NCBI GenBank assembly: GCA_017999895.1
Contig: JAGNKY010000014.1
Coordinates: 1-64,000, forward strand
Source: Bacteroidales bacterium
GTDB taxonomy: Bacteria > Bacteroidota > Bacteroidia > Bacteroidales > VadinHA17
DNA: 64,000 nucleotides
Direction of reading: 5' to 3'
Shown piece after piece: positions 20,611 to 29,237 of the stretch. Both the position numbers and the translations under genes were made by a program. The notes under the pieces are model-generated. The model saw only the letters and a program-made list of their open reading frames with translations, had not been told where the DNA came from and searched no databases. Within the stretch, counting starts at the first letter, position 1, and every line of letters starts with the position of its first letter.

Positions 20611-20953
20611 CTATAATTTTCTAAAAAAATTGTATCTTTAACATTAAATGGTTTTTAACTTATTATATAAAACTGTAGTCAAAAAAGTAAAAGCTTTTTA
20701 GTGCTTTTGTCCATTTTTTTACTAATTTCTATAATAAGTTGTGTAACATGGAAAAAGAACCGGCAGAATATTTATCTGCCTGATAATTAGCTTTTTAACT
20801 ATAAATAAAATATTTTGTTTATAACTTATTGAGGACTAAAACCATGTAATTTTTTTTAAAAATCAAGTGAAAAAAATTTTTTTTTTTAGTTTTTTTTTTG
20901 CAAATATTGCTATCTGAAAAAATTGACAAGCCTTAAATACTAACTCAATTAAT
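20611..20953. other. AT-rich intergenic region upstream of dnaA
   Basis: This 343-base gap contains long A and T tracts (especially 20847-20900) and one perfect 6-bp stem-loop (GGCAGA 20762-20767, TCTGCC 20775-20780). Sequences resembling -7 elements occur (TATCTTTA at 20633), but none is a full consensus match close to the dnaA ATG. No cluster of TTATCCACA-type DnaA boxes was found, so an origin cannot be claimed. It probably holds the dnaA promoter and perhaps the end of the amidase-MCE transcript. Confidence 0.5.
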
Positions 20954-22384
20954 ATGAACAAGTCTCATGCTGAAGTGTGGAATAATTGCCTCAAGATAAT
21001 TAAGGATATCATTCCATCAGTCAGTTATAAAACATGGTTTGAGCCTATTGTGCCTCTCAAACTTGAAAATAATGTTCTGACACTTCAGGTTCCAAGTCAG
21101 TTTTTCTACGAATATCTTGAAGAACAATACATTGATATTCTGAGAAAAACTCTGCGGAGAGAAATCGGGTCAGATGCCAAACTTGAATACAATGTTATAA
21201 TGGAAAATCCTAGCTTTCCTGACGGTAAACCATATACTATAAAATATCCATCCAGAAATAAAACTGATCTTAAAAATAAACCTGTACAAATACCACTCGA
21301 ACTTACACAATCATCAATAAAGAATCCGTTTGTCATTCCTGGGATCAGAAAAATACATTTTGATCCTAAGCTTAATCCCGATTACAACTTCAGCAATTTT
21401 GTCGAAGGAGAATGTAACAGGCTTGCCCGTTCTGCCGGTTTAGCTATAGGCAACAACCCTGGAGGCACAGCTTTCAATCCCATGATGATATACGGCGACT
21501 CAGGCCTCGGAAAAACTCATCTTGCTCAGGCAATTGGAATACTTGTAAAGGAAAAACATCCCGACAAGATCGTACTTTATGTAAATGCAAATAAATTCCA
21601 GACACAATTTACGGAATCAATTCGCAACAACAATAAAAATGACTTTTTACATTTTTATCAGATGATAGATGTACTCATTCTCGACGATGTTCAGGAGTTC
21701 GCCGGAAAGGAGAAGACACAAGATACATTTTTCCACATTTTCAATCACTTGCATCAGTCAGGAAAACAGCTTATTCTGACATGTGACAAACCACCTGTAG
21801 AACTACAGGGAATGGAGCAACGTCTTTTATCGCGGTTCAAATGGGGGTTGCTTGCCGACCTTCAAAGGCCAGACTATGAAACCAGGCTTGCAATACTCAA
21901 AAATAAAGCATATAACGACGGTATCGAACTTCCCGATGAAGTATTTGAATATCTTGCCGAAAACATCTCAAATAACATAAGGGAACTGGAGGCAGCATTA
22001 ATTTCATTATATGCTCAATCAACACTTAACCGCAAAGAAATAACTATTGAACTCGCATGCAAGATGGTTGAAAATCTTGTTAATACATTCCATAAAGAGC
22101 TTACAATAGAACATATCCAGAAAGTGGTTTGTGATTACTATAAAATCCCGGTTGAGCTTATTCAGAGTAAAACAAGGAAAAGGGAAATTGTTCAGGCCAG
22201 GCAAGTTTCAATGTATTTCTCAAAAAACCTTACCAAAGCCTCTCTGGCCAACATTGGTTATCATATCGGCGGAAAAGATCATGCAACTGTATTACATGCC
22301 TGCAAAGCAGTAAATAATATGATTGATACTGATAAAAACTTCAGAAACCAAATTCTTGAAATAGAGAAAAAACTCAAAATATAA
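20954..22384 (+). CDS. dnaA: Chromosomal replication initiator DnaA
   Basis: A 476-residue initiator ATPase that binds DnaA boxes and melts the origin. All four domains are present: the N-terminal interaction domain (VWNNCLKIIKDIIPSVSYKTWFEP), a variable linker (about 85-135), the AAA+ domain with Walker A at 181-188 (GDSGLGKTHL) and Walker B (LILDDVQ), and the C-terminal DNA-binding helix-turn-helix with GGKDHATVLHA. It stands alone on the plus strand, with a 343-base AT-rich region before it and a small lipoprotein gene after it. Confidence 0.98.
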   Translation: MNKSHAEVWNNCLKIIKDIIPSVSYKTWFEPIVPLKLENNVLTLQVPSQFFYEYLEEQYIDILRKTLRREIGSDAKLEYNVIMENPSFPDGKPYTIKYPSRNKTDLKNKPVQIPLELTQSSIKNPFVIPGIRKIHFDPKLNPDYNFSNFVEGECNRLARSAGLAIGNNPGGTAFNPMMIYGDSGLGKTHLAQAIGILVKEKHPDKIVLYVNANKFQTQFTESIRNNNKNDFLHFYQMIDVLILDDVQEFAGKEKTQDTFFHIFNHLHQSGKQLILTCDKPPVELQGMEQRLLSRFKWGLLADLQRPDYETRLAILKNKAYNDGIELPDEVFEYLAENISNNIRELEAALISLYAQSTLNRKEITIELACKMVENLVNTFHKELTIEHIQKVVCDYYKIPVELIQSKTRKREIVQARQVSMYFSKNLTKASLANIGYHIGGKDHATVLHACKAVNNMIDTDKNFRNQILEIEKKLKI

Positions 22385-22568
22385 TAGACAACTTATTAAA
22401 ATTATTTTTCTTAAATCTTCGACATTATTGCATTAGCAATTCCGAAACCAATTTTCCTGTAACGATAAAATTTTACTTTATATCTATCATATTTTAAACA
22501 AGAAAAGTAACCTTATAAAAATTTCTTCGTTTAATAATTAAAGTTTATTTTTAAAACTTAATCAACTC

Positions 22569-22793
22569 ATGTCCGGATTGATGAAAAGTTTTTTTAAAAT
22601 ATTCAGGCCAAGCTTCTTTCTTTTTATGGCTTTTATTATTATAGTTTCCGGCTGTGCTGCATCTAAACAAAATCCCTGGATGGAAAAAAGGAAAAAAGCA
22701 TCACATGTTAATACTACACAATTAGGAAGAAACAGATATTTTTTCTCCGAAAACTATCAAAAAAAACTTCAAAAAAGCATGAAAAAGAGATAG
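22569..22793 (+). CDS. Small conserved lipoprotein
   Basis: A 74-residue protein with a signal peptide ending in a lipobox (IVSGC; the Cys is residue 29), followed by a short, very basic mature part with NPWMEKRKK and a QLGRNRYFFS segment. Positively charged mini-lipoproteins of this kind recur in Bacteroidota, but I know of no assigned function. The ATG at 22581 (M5) gives a more usual signal peptide than 22569. It ends 8 bases before the stop of the converging MBL-fold gene. Confidence 0.7.
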   Translation: MSGLMKSFFKIFRPSFFLFMAFIIIVSGCAASKQNPWMEKRKKASHVNTTQLGRNRYFFSENYQKKLQKSMKKR

Positions 22794-22801
22794 GCCGATA
22801 A

Positions 22802-23569
22802 CTACTGGTCGAATATAACTGTTAAGCCGTCGTAAGCCAGTGTTATTCCATCAGGGAGTTCTTTCGATAATTCACTGTATAATCCCATTTGATGGCTAAT
22901 ATGAGTAAGATATGCCTGAAGTGGTGAAATTTCTTTGATAAAATCTATTGCCTCGCTAAGATTAAAATGAGATATATGTTTTTCTTTTCTTAATGCATTT
23001 ACAACAAGATATTTTACGCCATAAAGTTTTTCTTTACTTTCTTCAGGTATTCTATTTGCATCGGTTATATAAGCGAAATCTCCAACTCTAAAGCCAAGAA
23101 TTGGAAGTTCCATATGGAACGCTCTGACAGGCAATATTTCCAGTCCCTTTACCGAAAAGCTTTCAAGTGAAATTTCATTCAGCCTCATTTCAGGTATGCC
23201 CGGATACTTATTTTCGGCAAAGACATAAGAATATTCTCTCTTTATTGTTTCCAGTACGCGTTTTTCAGCATATATATCTATAGCATCCTGCATTTTATAA
23301 TTAAAAGCACGGACATCATCCATTCCGGCAATATGATCCCTGTGTTCATGAGAAAGGATAATCGCATCCAGACGCGTTACTTTTTCTCTTAACATCTGCT
23401 GGCGAAAATCGGGTCCGGCATCAAAAACAACAATAATATTTTTTTCTTCAAGAAGAAGAGATGACCTTAGCCTTTTATCCTTTGGATCATCTGACATGCA
23501 AACTCTGCAATCGCATGCTATAACTGGCACGCCCTGAGAAGTACCCGTACCAAGAAATGTAATCTTCAC
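22802..23569 (-). CDS. MBL-fold metal-dependent hydrolase (PhnP-like)
   Basis: A 255-residue metallo-beta-lactamase-fold hydrolase. The N-terminal FLGTGTSQGVPVIAC strand-loop, a Cys-rich stretch (C19, C21, C24) and the metal-binding SHEHRDHIAGMDD motif are those of the PhnP-like phosphodiesterase branch. This branch includes cyclic ribose-phosphate phosphodiesterases, but the true substrate cannot be read from sequence. No signal peptide, so cytoplasmic. It is a single gene convergent with the mini-lipoprotein and divergent from the RsmI-like gene. TAGGTTTG at 23589-23596 (minus) could be its -7 element. Confidence 0.85.
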   Translation of the reverse strand: MKITFLGTGTSQGVPVIACDCRVCMSDDPKDKRLRSSLLLEEKNIIVVFDAGPDFRQQMLREKVTRLDAIILSHEHRDHIAGMDDVRAFNYKMQDAIDIYAEKRVLETIKREYSYVFAENKYPGIPEMRLNEISLESFSVKGLEILPVRAFHMELPILGFRVGDFAYITDANRIPEESKEKLYGVKYLVVNALRKEKHISHFNLSEAIDFIKEISPLQAYLTHISHQMGLYSELSKELPDGITLAYDGLTVIFDQ

Positions 23570-23588
23570 TTCATAAAAATTAAATCAA

Positions 23589-23596
23589 CAAACCTA
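23589..23596 (-). promoter_or_regulatory. Putative -7 promoter element of the MBL-fold gene
   Basis: Minus-strand TAGGTTTG fits TAnnTTTG and lies 20 bases before the ATG at 23569. No matching -33 element was found. Confidence 0.35.
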
Positions 23597-23686
23597 ATTC
23601 AAAATTGGGAAACAGGCAATATCATTAAAATATTTTAATTATAACATTTAAAATATATCTTTACAGATGCTCATAATCAAATAGTT

Positions 23687-24394
23687 TTGAAAGGCAAATT
23701 ATTTTTACTACCTGTTCCTCTCGGTGGATACAATTTCAAGGATGTTATTCCTGAAAATGTCATTAAGACAACTATTGAATTAAGACATTTTATTGTGGAA
23801 AATGAGAAGAGTGCCAGAAGGTATCTCAGACTTATTGATAAAGACTTTCCAGTAGATAAATCGGTTTTTATGGTGCTTGACGAACATTCTTCGGAAAAAA
23901 ATATCTCAGTATTCCTCGATTACACCCTGAAAGGCATTGATACAGGATTGATGAGCGAGGCCGGCGTTCCAGGCATCGCTGACCCCGGTGCAAACCTCGT
24001 GAGGCTGGCTCATACAAAGAATATAAAGGTTGTTCCCCTTTCAGGCCCGTCTTCGATTATACTTGCTCTTTCAGCATCGGGACTTAACGGACAGAATTTC
24101 ACATTTCACGGATATCTTCCGGTTAAAAGAGATGCTCTGGCATTAAAAATACGTGAAATTGAGAAAAAGTCGGCAAAAGGTGAAACTCAGATTTTTATGG
24201 AAACCCCTTACAGAAACCAGCGATTGTTAGAATATCTTATTTCAGTTTGTAACCCTGATACAAAACTTTGCATAGCGGCCGATATAACTCTGATTTCAGA
24301 GGAAATTACCACACGAACCATTTCAGAATGGAGAAACAAATCGCCACAACTGAAAAACCGCCTTGTTATCTTTCTTTTAAATGCCGGATATTAA
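23687..24394 (+). CDS. RsmI-like tetrapyrrole-methylase-fold SAM methyltransferase
   Basis: A 235-residue SAM-dependent methyltransferase of the tetrapyrrole methylase superfamily, related to the 16S rRNA 2'-O-methyltransferase RsmI. Diagnostic features are LLPVPLGG at the start, SEAGVPGIADPGANLV (the SAM loop), LSGPSSIILALSASG and FMETPYRN. It is shorter than RsmI (~285 residues) and lacks the RsmI C-terminal extension, so an rRNA target is likely but not certain. There is no ATG in frame; the start chosen is TTG at 23687, which places LFLLPVP exactly where the family begins. Confidence 0.82.
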   Translation: MKGKLFLLPVPLGGYNFKDVIPENVIKTTIELRHFIVENEKSARRYLRLIDKDFPVDKSVFMVLDEHSSEKNISVFLDYTLKGIDTGLMSEAGVPGIADPGANLVRLAHTKNIKVVPLSGPSSIILALSASGLNGQNFTFHGYLPVKRDALALKIREIEKKSAKGETQIFMETPYRNQRLLEYLISVCNPDTKLCIAADITLISEEITTRTISEWRNKSPQLKNRLVIFLLNAGY

Positions 24395-24432
24395 AAATTG
24401 AAATAATAACCGAATAGAAAATAAAACTTTAC

Positions 24433-24954
24433 TTATTTTCCTGCTGGTCCAACAATCACGGTGTCAATTTCTATATCCCATAGAATAGGTGTATAGCCGG
24501 AGATAATAGTATAAGGCATCCCATAGGAATTATACCCATATAATCCACTTGAGCCGTAAGCAAGACTCGACGGAGTAATTAATTTTGCTCTGCCACCATC
24601 CTTCATATACCGAACTCCTTCGTCAACGCCGCTAATTACCGAACCTGAACCCACAACAAAAGTAAAAGGATAATCCAGACCTCTATTAGTATCGAATAAA
24701 GTTCCCGATAGCAATTTCGCCGTATAGTATATTGATACGGTGTCTCCATTAACAGGTGTTCTTCCTGTTCCTTCAACTATTGAGAGAAAGTACAGGCCGC
24801 TCGGTTTAATAGTATAAACCGTGTCCCCAATCGAACTAAGATAATTCTCGATAACCTGTCTTTCTTCTCTTTCATATTTTTTCCCATATTCACAGGAAGT
24901 TATTAGAAAAACTACTACAACAAACAAGATAGAAACCTTTTTCATCTTAATCAT
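24433..24954 (-). CDS. FKBP-type peptidyl-prolyl isomerase lipoprotein
   Basis: A 173-residue lipoprotein (lipobox LITSC, Cys at residue 21) with one FKBP domain from about residue 50. DTVSIYYTAKL, GTLFDTN, SGVDEGVRYMKDGGRAKLITPSSLAYG and a C-terminal WDIEIDTV strand are typical. It probably catalyses proline isomerisation or acts as a chaperone in the periplasm. It lies 61 bases after a second FKBP lipoprotein on the same strand. A Tyr/Gly-rich insertion precedes the final strand. Confidence 0.88.
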   Translation of the reverse strand: MIKMKKVSILFVVVVFLITSCEYGKKYEREERQVIENYLSSIGDTVYTIKPSGLYFLSIVEGTGRTPVNGDTVSIYYTAKLLSGTLFDTNRGLDYPFTFVVGSGSVISGVDEGVRYMKDGGRAKLITPSSLAYGSSGLYGYNSYGMPYTIISGYTPILWDIEIDTVIVGPAGK

Positions 24955-25015
24955 TTTTATATTACAAAGATAATTTATTAATTTTTTAATTCAATGTTTA
25001 ATCGGACATTTAAGG

Positions 25016-25564
25016 CTATTCACCGTTATTTTTATTTATAATTTTTATCTCATAAACCACCGTTGCCCGTGGAGGAATTGATTTGTCGTCGCCATGAAAT
25101 CCCCAGGCAAGGTGAGGTGGTAGTATGAAAATAGCTTCTCCGCCTCGCCGCAGAAGTTTGAGTCCCTCATTCAAGCCAGGCTCTATGCGTGATTTGCCAA
25201 TAATGATACTTTTTGGGCCCGTATTATCGGAAGAATAACACATAGTTCCGTCGAGCAAAAAACAATTATATTCCATTAAAATGGTGTCATTATTTTTTAA
25301 TAATTCACCTTCTCCGGGTTTTTTTATATAATACCATAGACCTGAAGAGGTTTCAACCATCTTTAAGTTTCTTCTCTCAATATAATTCAATATTCTTTCT
25401 CTGTCTTTCTGTACCAGATAAGAATTCACAGCAGCCAGATCATCGTCGGCCGGCTTAATTTTATTAACGTCTTTGCCTCCTTTATTATTGCAGGATTCGG
25501 TTATTAAAATAAGCAAAATAACGCATAAAAACGAAAAAGTTTTATTTAATAAATCAGTTTTCAT
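25016..25564 (-). CDS. GldI-like FKBP peptidyl-prolyl isomerase lipoprotein
   Basis: The reading frame is open from 25588, but ATG at 25564 gives a proper lipoprotein signal (MKTDLLNKTFSF, then ITESC), so that start is chosen (about 182 residues). The FKBP domain covers roughly residues 75-180 (DTILMEYNCFLLDG, EPGLNEGLKLLRRGGEAIFILP, IPPRATVVYEI). The combination of an FKBP lipoprotein with the adjacent DHH phosphoesterase resembles the GldI neighbourhood of gliding/type IX secretion bacteria. No other gld gene is in the window, so a role in gliding is not claimed. Its start overlaps the end of the DHH gene by 11 bases, suggesting translational coupling. Confidence 0.87.
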   Translation of the reverse strand: MKTDLLNKTFSFLCVILLILITESCNNKGGKDVNKIKPADDDLAAVNSYLVQKDRERILNYIERRNLKMVETSSGLWYYIKKPGEGELLKNNDTILMEYNCFLLDGTMCYSSDNTGPKSIIIGKSRIEPGLNEGLKLLRRGGEAIFILPPHLAWGFHGDDKSIPPRATVVYEIKIINKNNGE

Positions 25565-26591
25565 TTCCCCGTGCCTTTTTAAGAACATCGAGAAAATAGT
25601 TTACAGTATTTTCGAGAGTGTCGTAATAATCTCCACCGGCAGCATTGTAGTGGCCTCCTCCTCCAAAATATTTCTCAGCAAATTCACTTACAGAAAAATT
25701 CCCTTTCGAGCGGAAAGAAAGCTTTACAAAACCCTCTTTTTCGATAAATAATGCTGAAAAATCAACCTCTTTAATAGTAAGTGGCAAGTTTACAAAACCT
25801 TCAGTATCTCCTTTTCTGTAATTGAACCTGATTAATTCTTTCTTTGTGAGAACGATATAAGCAGTGTGATATTCAGGCAGGGTAATCATTTTTTTAAATA
25901 TCGTATAACCGAGAAGCCTTATTCTTGACTCTGAAAAATTATTGAAAACCAGATTATATATTCTGTCTTTCTCAAGGCCTAAGTCAAGAAGGTCTGCTAT
26001 AATTCTGAAAGTTTCTCCGGTAAAGGCTCCATGTTCAAAGTTCCCTGTATCAGTTATTATTCCCACGTATATAGCTTCGATATAACCTTTAATGTTAATT
26101 AAGCTGCCATTCATAGCAACAACAAGCTCATGGACTATTTCAGAAGTTGAACAACTGCCGGGATTGGAAATAATGATGTCATAAAATAAACCTGAATTAA
26201 GATGATGATCAATTACAATTTTTTTTGCCTTCGAATTTAAAATACTTTTTTCTGCTTCGCCAAGTCTGTTCGACTGATTAAAATCGAACATAATAATCAG
26301 GTCGGATTTTTCAATTATACTATTACATTTTTTTCTCTTTCTTATATAGATATTTATCTCTTCCACTCCCTCCATCCATATAAGAAAATCCTGGAGATAA
26401 TTTGGCGAAATCATATTCACGTTTTTGCCTATCTGTTTCAGATAGTAATACATAGCAAGCATTGAACCTATAGAATCGCCGTCGGGATTTACATGACAAA
26501 TCAGCAATATATTATTTGCATTATTCAGATAATGCGATAATTCTTTTTTATATTTGTCAGCGTCGAACACACCTTTAATTTTAAAGGGCAT
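25554..26591 (-). CDS. DHH-family phosphoesterase, NrnA-like (oligoribonuclease/pAp phosphatase)
   Basis: Hydrolyses short RNA fragments (nanoRNA) and/or 3'-phosphoadenosine 5'-phosphate in the cytoplasm. Motifs include HVNPDGDSIGS (motif I), MFDFNQSNR (motif II), the DHH signature in VIDHHLNSG, and the C-terminal DHHA1 loop GGGGHYNAAGG. The frame is open to 26621, but ATG 26591 (MPFKIKGVFDAD) removes an unlikely hydrophobic leader and is preferred (345 residues). It is divergent from ndk, and its 3' end overlaps the GldI-like gene by 11 bases. Confidence 0.9.
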   Translation of the reverse strand: MPFKIKGVFDADKYKKELSHYLNNANNILLICHVNPDGDSIGSMLAMYYYLKQIGKNVNMISPNYLQDFLIWMEGVEEINIYIRKRKKCNSIIEKSDLIIMFDFNQSNRLGEAEKSILNSKAKKIVIDHHLNSGLFYDIIISNPGSCSTSEIVHELVVAMNGSLINIKGYIEAIYVGIITDTGNFEHGAFTGETFRIIADLLDLGLEKDRIYNLVFNNFSESRIRLLGYTIFKKMITLPEYHTAYIVLTKKELIRFNYRKGDTEGFVNLPLTIKEVDFSALFIEKEGFVKLSFRSKGNFSVSEFAEKYFGGGGHYNAAGGDYYDTLENTVNYFLDVLKKARGNEN

Positions 26592-26653
26592 AAATATAAG
26601 AAATAAAAAATATTGTAACATAAAACCTGAGGAAACTTAAGAACCGACTCAAT

Positions 26654-27079
26654 ATGGATAATAATAACATCACACTGGCAATTATTAAGCCTAATGCAGT
26701 AAGAACCGGTAAAACGGGTCCGATACTTTCTTTGATTAATGAAGCAGGATTTGAAATTGTTGCGATGAAGATGATAAAAATGTCAAAAAACCATGCAAAG
26801 CTTTTTTACTCAGTGCATAAAGAAAAACCTTTCTATGAAAGTCTTGTCGAATTTATGTCGTCGGGCCCTGTTGTAGCTATGGTGCTTAAACATGAGAATG
26901 CTGTTGAAGAGTTCAGAAAACTTATTGGAAATACTGATCCGGCAAAAGCCGAGCCCGGGACAATACGCAAAATGTTCGGCATTTCAATACAGATGAATGC
27001 AATCCATGGTTCAGATTCAATTGAAAATGCCCGATGGGAAACAAATTTTTTCTTTTCCGAGATTGAAAAATTCTACTGA
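26654..27079 (+). CDS. ndk: Nucleoside diphosphate kinase
   Basis: Transfers the gamma-phosphate between nucleoside triphosphates and diphosphates by a phospho-histidine intermediate. All key residues are present in 141 residues: K12 (IIKPNAV), the catalytic H118 (NAIHGSDS) and the GPVVAMVL strand. It is transcribed alone, divergent from the DHH phosphoesterase with a ~60-base shared upstream region in which no consensus promoter is obvious. Confidence 0.97.
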   Translation: MDNNNITLAIIKPNAVRTGKTGPILSLINEAGFEIVAMKMIKMSKNHAKLFYSVHKEKPFYESLVEFMSSGPVVAMVLKHENAVEEFRKLIGNTDPAKAEPGTIRKMFGISIQMNAIHGSDSIENARWETNFFFSEIEKFY

Positions 27080-27173
27080 TAATCTATTTATCCGATATTA
27101 AAAAATTTAAAGAATAAGTGCAACATTTTCTGATTGCATTTGTTAGATATGATATTTATTACTTTTATTTATA

Positions 27174-28922
27174 ATGGATTCATTATACAGAACTGATTTT
27201 TCGAACAAGAAAAACCTCGAGAAATATTCTTCTGCCTTTACACTGTCCGATATGGAAGTATTTGTTTTCCCTGATCTTCTTTATCCGCTTGTTTATGCCA
27301 ATATTATGTCGCCGGTTATATGGAAATGGAAAGATGATCCATGGTTTGAAAATATTGATGAAAAAAGTTTTATCTACAAGATTAACAGAATAAAGCAATA
27401 TATTATACAGAACTATATCTTCAATCTTGACCTGGCAACGTGGGGATTGACAACTAAAACAAGGGAAATAGAAAGATTCCGTGACTTTATTGATATAGAT
27501 TTATTAAGACAATCCAATGCATTATTTGGATATGAGGGTGACAAATATTACTTTGATATAGACATAAGGAAGCATTTTGGGCTCGACAAATACAACTCCG
27601 AAATAATACCATACTGGAAAACCGAGACCGTTGAGGCTATGGAAGCATTCAGGTTTAGAAAAGGATTTACGACAGGAGCCGGTGAATGTGTTTCTCTTTC
27701 TGCTCTTTACGCGGCAGCAATGTTTATTATAGCAAAAATTCCACTCGATAAAATCTTTCTTATTGCCACACCTCTTCATTCGCAGGATTTCATTATGGAG
27801 AAAGAAGGAGTACTGACAAACAATCGGAGAATACTTACGAAAAACATGTGGTTTAACGGGACTTCCTTATCAGCTAAGGCCCGCAGAGCTCTCGAGAATG
27901 AAAAAGTGACTATTGTTTCAAACTCATCAGGATATATTCATCTTCTGTACAATGAAGCCACAATTAACAGAGATGATTACAGGAAATTCTCAACAAAGCT
28001 CAGAGAATTTTTAAAAGCGGAATTGAATCCTCTTTTATTTACTAACTTTCTGAGGTTCAAATCAAAATATATATCTCTTTTCCAGTTGAGATGTGATCGT
28101 CAGAACTCTTCTAAATTCATAAGCCTGGAGAAGATATTTGAATATGAGCATAATAGCAAGTTCAATGCAGTTCCCGACACGCGATGTCTTCTACTTGAAG
28201 AAATTGAAGGAGAAGAATTTCATCTGAGTCCGATTCCCGATAAACTGCTTCTGAACGATTTTGAACAGGTTCTTAAAAATAACATTTATGCGCCACTGGA
28301 TATAATTGAAAAAGAGTTTATCAAAATATCAGGAGAAAAATACTCTGAGATAATAAGTGAGATGATGCACGATATATATAAGTTTTTGAATACAGAACCA
28401 AGACTTCCTGATGAAAACAAGAAATATATTAATGTACCATATCCAAAAATTGACACAAATAGATCTCGTGAAGAAATAATCGAAGAAATAAAAAATATGG
28501 CAGGTAGTTCAGAGATGTGTCTTCTAACCCTTTATACTTACAGGGCGATGGATATTATTGATTGGCTACCTTTTGTTAAAGCTGCTATAGAAAGAAATCC
28601 TGTGTGTCTTGATAATCTTGATAAATTTGAACTGGATTATATTTATAGAATATTATTGCAGATGCCGTCGGAAAGCATATATGACGGGAAGAGGCTTGCT
28701 ATGCCTGATGAAGTATGGAATTTCGAAAGAGGCGATGGAATTGAAAAAGCATTTTTGCTGGCCGATACAATTATTTTTCGCGATATAAATGCTGAAATAA
28801 AGATAATTATTGATAATACGAATGTCGAATTAATTTACTCCGGAAGGACATTTAAGTTCAATTCTAACAAACAATTACAAAAACTAATTGAAATAAGAGG
28901 GAATAATTACAAAATCGAATGA
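27174..28922 (+). CDS. Unrecognised 582-aa cytoplasmic protein with possible transglutaminase-like Cys-His-Asp site
   Basis: No signal peptide or membrane helix is visible. I do not recognise a named family. Around residues 165-215 there is a striking arrangement: GAGECVSLSALYAAAMF (C172 at the start of a helix), then a beta strand and LHSQDF (H202, D205), then an N-N pair at 216-217. This order (Cys on a helix, His on a following strand, Asp/Asn after it) is that of transglutaminase-like and papain-like folds. The C-terminal half (~390-560) is helical and charged, with a proline-rich spot near residue 430. It lies between ndk and the DciA-like/recF pair, ending 3 bases from the converging DciA stop. 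The start has a weak TTTG-17-TACTTTTA promoter just upstream. Confidence 0.75.
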   Translation: MDSLYRTDFSNKKNLEKYSSAFTLSDMEVFVFPDLLYPLVYANIMSPVIWKWKDDPWFENIDEKSFIYKINRIKQYIIQNYIFNLDLATWGLTTKTREIERFRDFIDIDLLRQSNALFGYEGDKYYFDIDIRKHFGLDKYNSEIIPYWKTETVEAMEAFRFRKGFTTGAGECVSLSALYAAAMFIIAKIPLDKIFLIATPLHSQDFIMEKEGVLTNNRRILTKNMWFNGTSLSAKARRALENEKVTIVSNSSGYIHLLYNEATINRDDYRKFSTKLREFLKAELNPLLFTNFLRFKSKYISLFQLRCDRQNSSKFISLEKIFEYEHNSKFNAVPDTRCLLLEEIEGEEFHLSPIPDKLLLNDFEQVLKNNIYAPLDIIEKEFIKISGEKYSEIISEMMHDIYKFLNTEPRLPDENKKYINVPYPKIDTNRSREEIIEEIKNMAGSSEMCLLTLYTYRAMDIIDWLPFVKAAIERNPVCLDNLDKFELDYIYRILLQMPSESIYDGKRLAMPDEVWNFERGDGIEKAFLLADTIIFRDINAEIKIIIDNTNVELIYSGRTFKFNSNKQLQKLIEIRGNNYKIE

Positions 28923-28925
28923 TTT

Positions 28926-29216
28926 TTATTTAAGAATTATTTCTTTAATAATCTCGCTTCCGCCTTCTTTGTTAATCTTTTCTCTCAGAGCTTCGCGCAT
29001 CATCATTAATTCATTCTTTACGACAGAGGATTTTATATAAACAGTAAGCACTCCATCTTTAATTGATACTTTTGAAGTACGAGATGCAATGGCCTTACCT
29101 GCAATTTTTTCCCATGAATCAATAATCTCGATTTCTTTAAGCTTACTACCTATTTTCATCTCGCTTATATAATCATTTATTGCTTCGGCAATCGAAATAG
29201 TCTTACTTCTTCTCAT
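28926..29216 (-). CDS. DciA-like protein (DUF721)
   Basis: A 96-residue DUF721 protein. DciA proteins help load the replicative helicase DnaB in bacteria lacking DnaC/DnaI. The pattern W-E-K-I-A-G, V-S-I-K-D-G-V-L-T-V-Y-I and a C-terminal basic amphipathic helix fits the family. It is encoded 21 bases after recF, the common Bacteroidota arrangement, which supports a replication role. Function is assigned by family, not directly shown by the sequence. Confidence 0.85.
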   Translation of the reverse strand: MRRSKTISIAEAINDYISEMKIGSKLKEIEIIDSWEKIAGKAIASRTSKVSIKDGVLTVYIKSSVVKNELMMMREALREKINKEGGSEIIKEIILK

Positions 29217-29237
29217 CGTTTTGAAGTTAATATTTAA

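Noticed and set aside
20611..20953. oriC next to dnaA
   Set aside because: The gap is AT-rich, but I found no group of DnaA boxes, so an origin is not supported.
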